A DNA stretch of 13,801 bases from Chloroflexota bacterium (GTDB taxonomy: Bacteria > Chloroflexota > Anaerolineae > UBA1429), in assembly GCA_014360745.1 (NCBI GenBank), contig JACIWY010000046.1:1-13801 (forward strand), given 5' to 3'. Below the pieces are notes generated by a model. That model ran no database searches and had not been told where the DNA came from. It saw only the letters and a program-made list of their open reading frames with translations. Numbering within the stretch: the stretch's first letter is position 1; each line of letters starts with the position of its first letter. Made by a program: the position numbers and the translations under genes. This document shows, piece after piece, positions 1-6,319 of the stretch.

Positions 1-7
1 CGGACAT
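1..7 (-). CDS. Start of a divergent gene running off the left edge
   Basis: On the minus strand an ATG at 7-5 is preceded by AAAGGAG at 22-16 with an 8-base spacer, which is an ideal ribosome binding site and start. A promoter-like pair lies just upstream. Only the first two codons (Met-Ser) are inside the window, so nothing can be said about the product. The gene is divergent from tilS and shares the spacer at 8-466 with it. The call rests only on the translation start signals; a chance match is possible. Confidence 0.5.
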
Positions 8-15
8 AACGGCGG

Positions 16-66
16 CTCCTTTTTCCAGATGGCGCCAGTCTAGCATGGTTGGTCTGTGTCGGCCAA
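16..66 (-). promoter_or_regulatory. Possible promoter and RBS of the left-edge gene
   Basis: Reading the minus strand, a -35-like TTGGCC (66-61) and a -10-like TAGACT (42-37) are separated by 18 bases, and the -10 is preceded by TG one base upstream (extended -10 pattern). The predicted transcript would start near base 30, leaving a leader of about 23 bases that includes AAAGGAG (22-16). The match to consensus is moderate. Confidence 0.35.
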
Positions 67-93
67 TCTGCGATCGAGACCCATCCGTTCCGG

Positions 94-124
94 GGTGCCC
101 GCCACTTTCAAAGTGGCGGGCACC
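94..124. repeat. Perfect 31-base palindrome in the spacer
   Basis: Two perfectly complementary 15-base arms, GGTGCCCGCCACTTT (94-108) and AAAGTGGCGGGCACC (110-124), flank a single C at 109. It lies between the divergent left-edge gene and tilS. There is no U-tract after either arm, so it is unlikely to be an ordinary intrinsic terminator. It is more likely a dispersed palindromic intergenic repeat (REP or MITE-like), or less likely a large operator. I see no second full copy in this window. Confidence 0.75.
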
Positions 125-153
125 TCACGCCCAAAGTTTGCTCTCGACCTCAC

Positions 154-237
154 CGGGAACCCGGTCTCGATTGTGAACCCCTTGAGTCGAGTGAGCGGGG
201 CGCACCACTCCGGTGCCGGTGTGAGACCGGGTTCCCG
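154..237. repeat. Inverted-repeat pair with 54-base interior
   Basis: CGGGAACCCGGTCTC at 154-168 is exactly complementary to GAGACCGGGTTCCCG at 223-237. The 54 bases between them contain smaller pairings (CTCGA at 166-170 with TCGAG at 187-191). The element starts 30 bases after the 94-124 palindrome. A smaller hairpin-forming run (CGCCTTCGAGGGCG, about 239-252) follows directly. Together these form one GC-rich, highly structured block of about 160 bases. It could be a non-autonomous mobile repeat or a structured RNA; no coding content is convincing. Confidence 0.65.
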
Positions 238-252
238 CCGCCTTCGAGGGCG

Positions 253-466
253 CCGGCGACAGACCGATTGCACGCGATCCATCGCCCGATGTTGTTATGA
301 GGCCACTTTTAGGATAAGCTCTTTCAATGAATATCCTATGAACCGATGGGTTCACAAGATAAAGATTCTGTCATATGGCGCCTTGTGCCTGCTGATTCGA
401 TCGGAATCTCTTGTAACATATTTGCTGGGGCAGCGCAACCTCTTCGAGGCCGCCCCCAGGAGGTGC
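253..466 (+). promoter_or_regulatory. tilS upstream region with possible promoter
   Basis: This AT-richer stretch separates the palindromic block from tilS. It holds a perfect inverted repeat, TGAACC-GATG-GGTTCA (339-354), that overlaps a -35-like TTCACA (351-356). Seventeen bases further on is a weak -10-like TATGGC (374-379). A second small inverted repeat, GATTC/GAATC, sits at 394-408. AGGAGG at 458-463 precedes the tilS starts. The promoter assignment is weak; the inverted repeat over the -35 would suit a repressor site, but that is inference. No gene is supported between 8 and 466. Confidence 0.25.
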
Positions 467-1972
467 ATGGGCATTATGGAGCTTGTAGCTGAGGTTCGAC
501 GGGTCGTCGCGGAGCACGAGATGCTCCCGCGCGGCGAGATGGTCGTTCTAGGGGTGTCGGGCGGCCCGGACTCGTTGGTCATGTTGCACGTGCTGAACCG
601 ACTGGCACCCGAATTCGGAGCGGGCTTGCACGTAGGGCATCTTCATCATGGCATTCGCGGCGAGGAGGCGGATGCCGACGCGCGCTTTGTCGAGAACATT
701 TGCCAGCAATGGGGCGTACCCTGCACACTGAGACGCGCGGATGTGCCCTCTTTGGCTGTCGAACTGGGTTTGGCCTTGGAGGAGGCCGCTCGTCGCGCGC
801 GTTATGCTTTTCTCGCCGAGTTGGCCCGCTCGCTTGGCGCGCGTTCGGTGGCCGTGGCCCACAATGCCGACGACCAAGTGGAGACGGTTTTGATGCATTT
901 TCTGCGCGGCTCGGGGTTGGCCGGGCTTCGCGGGATGAGGCCGGTTTCGCCGTTAGAGGAAATGCGCCTGGGCGGCGCTTGCGAGGACGATCTGCCCCCC
1001 AAGGGACAAGGCATCCGCCTGTTGCGCCCATTGCTGAGTGTGCCCAGGGCCGAGATCGAGCGCTATGTCCGACAGCAAGGGCTCAGGCCGCGTTTCGATC
1101 GTTCCAATCTGGATCGCACCTTTTTTCGCAACCGGCTGCGCCACGAATTGATCCCCTATCTGGAGAGCTACAACCCAAACATCCGCGAGGTTGTGCGGCG
1201 CACCGCCGAGGTGCTGGCCGGCGATTACGATGTATTGCGCGATCTGCTATACAAGACGTGGCCGATCGTGGTGCGGGCCGAATCGGCGGGGGCGATTGTC
1301 TATGATTTGGTCGCCTTTCGCGGCCAGCCGCTGGGGATGCAACGCTCTTTGCTGCGCGAGGGGGTCCATCGACTGCGGCGCTCGCTACGCAACATCAACT
1401 GGGTGCACATCGACGATGCCGTGGCCGTGGCCCGGGGAGGAGAGACGGGGGCCCAGGCCACCTTGCCGCGCGGCTTGATGCTTACGCTAGGCTACGACGA
1501 GATGACGCTGGCCGATATCGGTTATGAACCTCCGGCGCGAGATCGCCCTTGGGTTACAGAACGCCTGCCATTGTCGAGGGAGGGTAGTGTGCCCTTGCCG
1601 GGGAGCGATTGGGTGATAAACCTCTTACGTGTGAGCCGAGGGGCCCTGGCGGAGGCCTGGCGCAACAATCCCGACCCCTATGTGGCCTATTTGGATGCCG
1701 ACCTCGCGGGTGAACGCTTGGCACTGCGGCCCCGGCGGGCGGGCGATCGTTTTCGTCCCCTGGGCCTGGGCGGCTATCAAAGCGTGCGCGATTACATGAT
1801 CAACGCCAAGATTCCGAGCCGAGAGCGAGACCGAGTGCCCCTGTTGGTTGATGAACGGGATCGCATCGTCTGGATCGTCGGCCACAGAGTGGACGAACGC
1901 TATGCCATCACAGCAGACACCCATCAGGTACTCGTGGTGCGGGTGGAAAAGGTGGATCGCCACACCCTATAA
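467..1972 (+). CDS. tilS: tRNA(Ile)-lysidine synthetase TilS
   Basis: TilS is an ATP-dependent cytosolic enzyme that attaches lysine to C34 of the CAU-anticodon tRNA-Ile2, so that it reads AUA and is charged with isoleucine; it is normally essential. The protein (501 residues from this start) has the PP-loop ATP-binding motif SGGPDS at 31-36 and the N-type ATPase core with AHNADDQVET. It also has the conserved DRSN...RNRLRHELIP block and a C-terminal TilS_C-type segment (KIPSRERDRVPLL, then IVWIVGHRVDERYA). Length fits the longer TilS forms. The open frame extends upstream to base 56, but that part is low-complexity spacer. AGGAGG at 458-463 is only 3 bases from ATG 467 and 12 from ATG 476 (MELVAEV), so the start is uncertain by three codons. 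It is followed after 14 bases by the MscS gene, probably co-transcribed. Confidence 0.95.
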   Translation: MGIMELVAEVRRVVAEHEMLPRGEMVVLGVSGGPDSLVMLHVLNRLAPEFGAGLHVGHLHHGIRGEEADADARFVENICQQWGVPCTLRRADVPSLAVELGLALEEAARRARYAFLAELARSLGARSVAVAHNADDQVETVLMHFLRGSGLAGLRGMRPVSPLEEMRLGGACEDDLPPKGQGIRLLRPLLSVPRAEIERYVRQQGLRPRFDRSNLDRTFFRNRLRHELIPYLESYNPNIREVVRRTAEVLAGDYDVLRDLLYKTWPIVVRAESAGAIVYDLVAFRGQPLGMQRSLLREGVHRLRRSLRNINWVHIDDAVAVARGGETGAQATLPRGLMLTLGYDEMTLADIGYEPPARDRPWVTERLPLSREGSVPLPGSDWVINLLRVSRGALAEAWRNNPDPYVAYLDADLAGERLALRPRRAGDRFRPLGLGGYQSVRDYMINAKIPSRERDRVPLLVDERDRIVWIVGHRVDERYAITADTHQVLVVRVEKVDRHTL

Positions 1973-1986
1973 TTTTGGAGGGAGGC

Positions 1987-2820
1987 ATGGATACCATTTC
2001 TTTACAGAATACGCTCGCCGAGTTCCTCCGCTTTTTGCCCCGGTTGGTGACTGCCTTGTTGCTCTTTTTGGTCAGCCTAGTTGTAGCCACCCTGGCGGCC
2101 AAAGCGGCACGGCGGGCAATGGAGAAGCGGGTACCCAAGAGCGAAATCGTGCGCCTGATGGAACACCTGGTGCGTTGGAGCATCGTGACGATGGGTACCC
2201 TGGCCGCGCTCGACCAAGTCAATTTCGACGTGAGCAGCTTTGTGGCCGGGCTGGGCATCGCTGGCTTTACCATCGGCTTCGCCCTCCAAGATATCGCCCG
2301 CAATTTCGTGGCCGGCATTTTGTTGTTGTTGCGCCAACCCTTTCGCATCGGCGATGTCGTCGAGGCCGCGGGCTATACCGGGAAGGTGCTCGACATCAAC
2401 ATCCGCGATACGGTCATTCACACCTTCGATGGCCGCAAATTGATTCTGCCCAATATGAGCGTTTTTAGCGGGCCAATCATCAACCTGACCGAGCTGCCCC
2501 TGCGCCGGCGGAGCGTCGAGATCGGGCTGGGTTACGGCCAGGATGCGCCGAGAGCTATCGCGGCCTTTTTAGATGCGGTGTCGGCTGTGAGCGGTGTGGC
2601 TAAGGAGCCCGCACCCGCCATCTATGCTCAAGCCTTGGGCGCCTCGGCCATGAGCCTGGCCCTCTTTTTCTGGATTGACCAGAACGATCACAACATCCTT
2701 CAAGTGCATTCAGAGGTGGTGATAGCCCTGGAGCACGCCGCTATCGAGCATGGCATCGAGTTGCCGTATCCCATCCAAGAGGTGAGGATAAAGGGAGATC
2801 TCCTTGAGGCGGCGAAGTAG
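1987..2820 (+). CDS. MscS-family small-conductance mechanosensitive channel
   Basis: This inner-membrane channel of the MscS family would open under membrane tension and release solutes on osmotic downshock. The 277-residue protein has two N-terminal membrane segments (about 19-38 and 60-78). The diagnostic pore-lining TM3 follows, rich in Gly and Ala, running AGLGIAGFTIGFALQDIARN (87-106) into a second half ending LLLLRQPFRIGD. After it come the beta domain (VLDINIRDTVIHTFDG, then LPNMSVFSG) and a short alpha/beta C-terminal domain, giving a size close to E. coli MscS. The start at ATG 1987 is chosen because GGAGG at 1977-1981 lies 5 bases upstream; an in-frame TTG at 1975 would lie within that site. 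It starts 14 bases after tilS, so an operon is likely. Gating and ion preference cannot be read from the sequence. Confidence 0.93.
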   Translation: MDTISLQNTLAEFLRFLPRLVTALLLFLVSLVVATLAAKAARRAMEKRVPKSEIVRLMEHLVRWSIVTMGTLAALDQVNFDVSSFVAGLGIAGFTIGFALQDIARNFVAGILLLLRQPFRIGDVVEAAGYTGKVLDINIRDTVIHTFDGRKLILPNMSVFSGPIINLTELPLRRRSVEIGLGYGQDAPRAIAAFLDAVSAVSGVAKEPAPAIYAQALGASAMSLALFFWIDQNDHNILQVHSEVVIALEHAAIEHGIELPYPIQEVRIKGDLLEAAK

Positions 2821-2907
2821 AAGGCGAAAGGTGCCGCGCGCTTGGCCTATTCGCGGGTCGGTGCCCGGCAGCTGGCAAAGGGTGCTTGAGAGAAGAGGAG
2901 TTTATCC

Positions 2908-4104
2908 ATGCCTGCTATTCGGCTGAAAAGGGGCCGAGAAAAACCGGTGCTCCATCGCCACCCGTGGATTTTCACCGGGGCGGTGCGTGAGACGCAAGGC
3001 GAGCCCCAGCCCGGCGATGTGGTGGATGTCCTCGATCAGAATGGGGCCTTTTTGGCCCGGGGCTATTACAACCCTCATTCCCAGATCGTCGTGCGCTTGC
3101 TCACTTGGAACGAAGAGGCAATCGACGCGGCTTTTTGGCGAAGACGGTTGGAGACGTCCATCGCACGACGGCAGGGCTTTGCCCAGGACGAACGGACGAC
3201 GGCGTATCGCCTGGTCTATGCCGAGTCGGACGGGCTCCCCGGCTTGATCGTCGATCGCTACGGTGGAGCCGATGGCCATTGGCTGGTGGTGCAATTCCTG
3301 GCCCTGGGCCTGGAGCCCTGGCGCCGGACGATCGTCGGGTTGTTGGCAGAGTTGCTCGCCCCACGCGGCATTTACGAGCGCAGCGACGTCGAGGTACGCG
3401 GGCAGGAGGGGTTGGGAGGGGTATCCGGCCTTTTGTATGGCGAGGAGCCGCCGCCGCTGGTCGAGATCCTGGAGGAGGGTTTGCGCTTTGGGGTGGACCT
3501 GCGCCAGGGGCACAAGACCGGCTTTTATCTGGATCAACGGGAAAATCGGTGTTTCGTGGCCGATTACTGTGCGGGTGCCGAGGTGCTCAACGTGTTCGCC
3601 TATACGGGGGGATTTGGCGTCTATGCGGCGCAAAAGGGCGCGAGACGGGTGATCCATCTAGATAGCTCGGCGGACGTCTTGCGACTGGCCGAGGAGAACA
3701 TGGCCCGCAATCCCTCGCCGGGCACCGAGGCCAAATATGTGGCCGGAGATGCCTTTCAAGTGTTGCGCGCCTATCGAGATGCCGGGCGCCGCTTTGATGT
3801 GGTGATCCTCGATCCACCCAAGTTCGCCTATTCTCAGCGGCAGATCCCTTCGGCCACCCGCGGTTATAAAGACATCAATATGCTAGGCATGGCATTGCTA
3901 CGGCCGGGCGGCACGTTGGCCACCTTCTCCTGTTCGGGTTTGGTCAATGAAGACCTGTTTCAGAAGGTGCTCTTTGGGGCCAGCGTCGATGTGGGGCGCG
4001 AGGTTCGCATCCTCCGCCGATTGTCGCAGGGGCCGGATCATCCGGTGCTGCTTACCTTTCCCGAAGGGGCCTACTTGAAGGGGTTCATCTGTCGGGTGGA
4101 ATGA
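2908..4104 (+). CDS. rlmI: RlmI-type 23S rRNA cytosine-C5 methyltransferase
   Basis: This is a class I SAM-dependent rRNA methyltransferase of the RlmI family, whose E. coli member makes m5C1962 in 23S rRNA. The 398-residue protein begins with a PUA-like RNA-binding domain (about 1-75, including HPWIFTGAV and the GDVVDVLDQNG strand). A central linker domain contains YAESDGLPGLIVDRYG (104-119). The Rossmann methyltransferase domain follows, with GHKTGFYLDQR (201-211), motif I VFAYTGGFG (229-237), motif IV DPPKF (302-306) and the SCS motif with candidate catalytic Cys342. AGGAG at 2896-2900 is 7 bases before the ATG. It follows the MscS gene after 87 bases without a visible terminator. Its last 34 bases overlap the convergent Nudix gene. 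The exact target cytosine is inferred from the family. Confidence 0.9.
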   Translation: MPAIRLKRGREKPVLHRHPWIFTGAVRETQGEPQPGDVVDVLDQNGAFLARGYYNPHSQIVVRLLTWNEEAIDAAFWRRRLETSIARRQGFAQDERTTAYRLVYAESDGLPGLIVDRYGGADGHWLVVQFLALGLEPWRRTIVGLLAELLAPRGIYERSDVEVRGQEGLGGVSGLLYGEEPPPLVEILEEGLRFGVDLRQGHKTGFYLDQRENRCFVADYCAGAEVLNVFAYTGGFGVYAAQKGARRVIHLDSSADVLRLAEENMARNPSPGTEAKYVAGDAFQVLRAYRDAGRRFDVVILDPPKFAYSQRQIPSATRGYKDINMLGMALLRPGGTLATFSCSGLVNEDLFQKVLFGASVDVGREVRILRRLSQGPDHPVLLTFPEGAYLKGFICRVE

Positions 4105-4634
4105 TGATTCTGGGAACCGGGCGCAGCCTCATAAATCGTCTTGCCGCTCAACTCTTCGCGCATCGTCAATAGCTCCAATTCCCCGCTCCAATGGGCATCG
4201 AGGACGAAAGGCTGCCCTTCGAGGACGTAACGATAAATGGTGAGATCGGTGGCCGGGGTGGGGATATCGGCCAGGCACCGGATGGGCACCCATTCCAATG
4301 CGCCCTCGCGACAGGGCGGTGGCTCAAAGTGCCCCACCTGCGCCGAATAGACAAAGCTGATCCAGTTGTACGCTGTGGGCGAGGTCTCGATCAGGACGCC
4401 GCGAAAGCGTAGCACCTCTACAGAGGGCAGCTCCAGCCCTGTTTCTTCGCGCACCTCACGATAGGCGGCTTGGCGAGGGCCTTCGAAAAGGTCCACCTTG
4501 CCACCTATAGGGGTATATTTGCCGCGATTGGGGTCCTGGGCGCGATGAATAAGCAAAAAGGCCTCCGTGCTTTGCAGGATGCAGAGTACGGCGACGCGCT
4601 TTTGCCCCGCAATCATGGTCTTTTCCATCTCCAT
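4071..4634 (-). CDS. Nudix (MutT-like) hydrolase
   Basis: Nudix enzymes hydrolyse nucleoside diphosphates linked to another moiety, including oxidised or non-canonical NTPs. The complete Nudix box is present (GKVDLFEGPRQ, then REVREETGL, residues 45-67), with the catalytic REVREE helix intact. The N-terminal strand KRVAVLCIL and the TPIGGKV lead-in are typical of MutT-like members. The protein has 187 residues from ATG 4634. Alternative starts are GTG 4697 (208 residues; the extra N-terminus looks non-homologous) and ATG 4616. No start has a strong ribosome binding site: GAAG lies 3 bases before 4634. The stop codon lies inside the convergent rlmI 3' end, a 34-base overlap. The C-terminal tail of about 25 residues (NHHSTRQMNPFK) is encoded by this overlap and is probably not conserved. 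The substrate cannot be deduced. Confidence 0.88.
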   Translation of the reverse strand: MEMEKTMIAGQKRVAVLCILQSTEAFLLIHRAQDPNRGKYTPIGGKVDLFEGPRQAAYREVREETGLELPSVEVLRFRGVLIETSPTAYNWISFVYSAQVGHFEPPPCREGALEWVPIRCLADIPTPATDLTIYRYVLEGQPFVLDAHWSGELELLTMREELSGKTIYEAAPGSQNHHSTRQMNPFK

Positions 4635-4685
4635 ATTCTTCAGATGCGGTGTGTATTCCAATAGGGGAATCGATTGGGCCCCAGC

Positions 4686-4713
4686 TTGTGCGATCACAAC
4701 GGCCTGTTATAAT
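4686..4713 (+). promoter_or_regulatory. Likely promoter of the CorC-like operon
   Basis: A consensus -10 TATAAT (4708-4713) lies 16 bases after a -35-like TTGTGC (4686-4691). Transcription would start near 4720, giving a leader of about 170 bases before the CorC-like gene at 4893. The -10 overlaps the inferred opposite-strand -10 of the Nudix gene. Confidence 0.45.
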
Positions 4714-4734
4714 GGGTTATGTGCGTACATGCAA
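4706..4734 (-). promoter_or_regulatory. Possible promoter of the Nudix gene
   Basis: On the minus strand TTGCAT (4734-4729) and TATAAC (4711-4706) are 17 bases apart. The -10 shares the TTATAA core with the plus-strand promoter. The predicted start of transcription falls at about 4697-4700, almost exactly on the GTG at 4697. The transcript could therefore be leaderless from that GTG, or have a leader of about 65 bases before ATG 4634. Confidence 0.35.
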
Positions 4735-4821
4735 ACGGAGGGAAGGGCCTCTGGCCTTGGGAAAGTGCGAAGGGGGTCTTGGGCCGGCAGGTGGTTACAA
4801 CAGGAGGCTGGTTCGGTTGAG

Positions 4822-4899
4822 ATGAGCGGCGAAACAGATCCAGGGGAACAACAGGCGCCCCGGCGGCGAGATATGGGCTGGGGTATTTTGCTATGCTGA
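4822..4899 (+). CDS. Possible 25-residue leader ORF coupled to the CorC-like gene
   Basis: An ATG at 4822 opens a 25-codon frame (MSGETDPGEQQAPRRRDMGWG, ending ILLC) whose TGA (4897-4899) overlaps the ATG of the CorC-like gene in the sequence ATGCTGA. AGGAGG (4802-4807) lies 14 bases upstream, which is far for efficient initiation. The downstream gene itself lacks a good ribosome binding site, so re-initiation after this short frame is plausible. There is no recognised domain. It may be chance; the overlap geometry is the only real support. Confidence 0.3.
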   Translation: MSGETDPGEQQAPRRRDMGWGILLC

Positions 4900-6227
4900 C
4901 CGAGATCTTCTTTATTCTGTTACTCGTGTTGATCAACGGCCTTTTTGCCATGGCTGAGATGGCCCTCGTCTCGGCGCGCAAGACACGGCTCCAGGATCGC
5001 GCCACAAGCGGCGATGAAGGCTCGCGCATGGCTCTCGACTTGGTCTCGCGGCCCACACGCTTTCTCTCCACCGTCCAAGTAGGCATTACCCTTATCGGTA
5101 TCCTGGCCGGTGCCCTCGGTGGGGCGGCAATTTCTCGCCCTTTGGCTACATGGCTGGCGCGCTTCCCCGGCTTGGCCCCCTATAGCCAGTCCATCGCCCT
5201 GGCCATTGTGGTGCTGGTCATCACCTATTTCTCGTTGGTCCTCGGCGAGTTGGTCCCCAAACGGATTGCGTTGAGCAACCCGGAACGAATTGCCGCCGCC
5301 CTGGCCCGGCCTATGCGCCTCTTTGCCGCCCTGGTCTCGCCAGTTGCGCGCTTGCTCAGCCTCTCCACTGATTTGGTGGTCAGGACGCTGGGCATTCGCC
5401 CTTCGAAGGAACCGCCCGTCACCGAAGAAGAGATCCGTCTCCTCCTGGAGCAGGGCACCGAGGCGGGCATTTTTGAAGAAGAGGAAGAGGAGTTGGTCAG
5501 GCGGGTGCTCCTTTTGGACGAGCGACGGGCCGCCGGCTTGATGACTCCTCGGCGCGATGTGGTCTGGCTGGACATCGACGACTCGCCCGAGGAGCTACGG
5601 GCCAAGATCCTGGCCAGCCCATACTCTCGCTTCCCGGTGGCCAAGGAAAGTTTGGACAACGTGCTAGGCGAGGTGCAGGCCAAGGACTTGTTGGCGCAAA
5701 GCTTGAGCGGCCAACCGCTGGATCTGCGCCCGTTGATCCGCAAGCCCCTTTATGTGGCCGAGGTCATGCCAGCGCTCAAGGTGCTCGGCGCCTTTAAGCA
5801 ATCCGAGACCGAAATGGCGCTGGTGATCGATGAATATGGCAACATCCAGGGTTTGGTGACGCTCATCGACATCCTGGAAGCTATCGTCGGCGACATTCCC
5901 TCCGCCACAGAGGAAGAAGAGCCCAAAGCCGTTCGTCGTGAGGATGGCACTTGGCTGGTGGATGGGTTGTTGCCGGTGGATGAGTTCAAAGAGCTGTTCG
6001 GCATCGAAGAGTTGCCCGGCGAGGAGCAAGGGTTCTATCAGACGGTGGCCGGCTTTTTGGTCATGCAATTGGGCCGCATTCCAACGGTGGCGGAGCGTCT
6101 CGAGTGGGGCGGCATCACGTTCGAGGTTATGGATATGGACGGCCCGCGCGTAGATAAGGTGTTGGTCACCCTCGCTGCGGAGCGAGAGCAGGAAGATCAA
6201 GAAACTTTATCGGGGGAGAACACGTAA
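4893..6227 (+). CDS. CNNM/CBS-domain membrane protein (CorC/HlyC-like, UPF0053)
   Basis: This is a member of the CNNM/CorC/HlyC family; some relatives act in Mg2+ or Co2+ export or resistance. The 444-residue protein starts with the DUF21 (CNNM) transmembrane domain (about 1-165). It includes the family sequence NGLFAMAEMALVSARK (15-30) and the GELVPK motif (118-123) after a hydrophobic helix. A CBS pair follows (about 205-335: MTPRRDVVWLD; SRFPVAKE; LGEVQAKDLL; ALVIDEYGNIQGLVT, then DILEAIVGDI). Last is the CorC_HlyC transporter-associated domain (about 345-430: WLVDGLLPVDEF; GFYQTVAGFLVMQLGRIP). ATG 4893 is the only in-frame start after a stop at 4818; its own ribosome binding site is poor. 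It heads a group with the zinc-ribbon protein and the dehydrogenase. Transported ion and direction are not determined. Confidence 0.93.
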   Translation: MLTEIFFILLLVLINGLFAMAEMALVSARKTRLQDRATSGDEGSRMALDLVSRPTRFLSTVQVGITLIGILAGALGGAAISRPLATWLARFPGLAPYSQSIALAIVVLVITYFSLVLGELVPKRIALSNPERIAAALARPMRLFAALVSPVARLLSLSTDLVVRTLGIRPSKEPPVTEEEIRLLLEQGTEAGIFEEEEEELVRRVLLLDERRAAGLMTPRRDVVWLDIDDSPEELRAKILASPYSRFPVAKESLDNVLGEVQAKDLLAQSLSGQPLDLRPLIRKPLYVAEVMPALKVLGAFKQSETEMALVIDEYGNIQGLVTLIDILEAIVGDIPSATEEEEPKAVRREDGTWLVDGLLPVDEFKELFGIEELPGEEQGFYQTVAGFLVMQLGRIPTVAERLEWGGITFEVMDMDGPRVDKVLVTLAAEREQEDQETLSGENT

Positions 6228-6319
6228 AGAACATGATCTTGTCTCGCGCCAGCGTTGAGTGTTGATCTGTCGATGAACAAGTGCCGACATCCGGTAGTGG
6301 CAATGGAAAGGAGATCACC

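Noticed and set aside
40..282. Minus- and plus-strand ORFs of about 80 residues over the palindromic block
   Set aside because: Open frames in GC-rich inverted repeats are expected by chance; compositions are Arg/Pro-rich and no ribosome binding sites support them.
56..466. In-frame upstream extension of tilS by about 137 codons
   Set aside because: It translates the palindromic spacer, is low-complexity Arg/Ser/Gly-rich, and shows no family similarity; AGGAGG at 458-463 marks the real start region.
2902..3657. 251-residue minus-strand ORF opposite rlmI
   Set aside because: It is the antisense of a well-supported RlmI protein and has no recognisable domain.
4714..4892. Known riboswitch or structural RNA (cobalamin, RNase P, SRP, Mg2+ sensors) in the CorC-like leader
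   Set aside because: The conserved core sequences of these RNAs that I know are not present; only an unclassified leader can be claimed.
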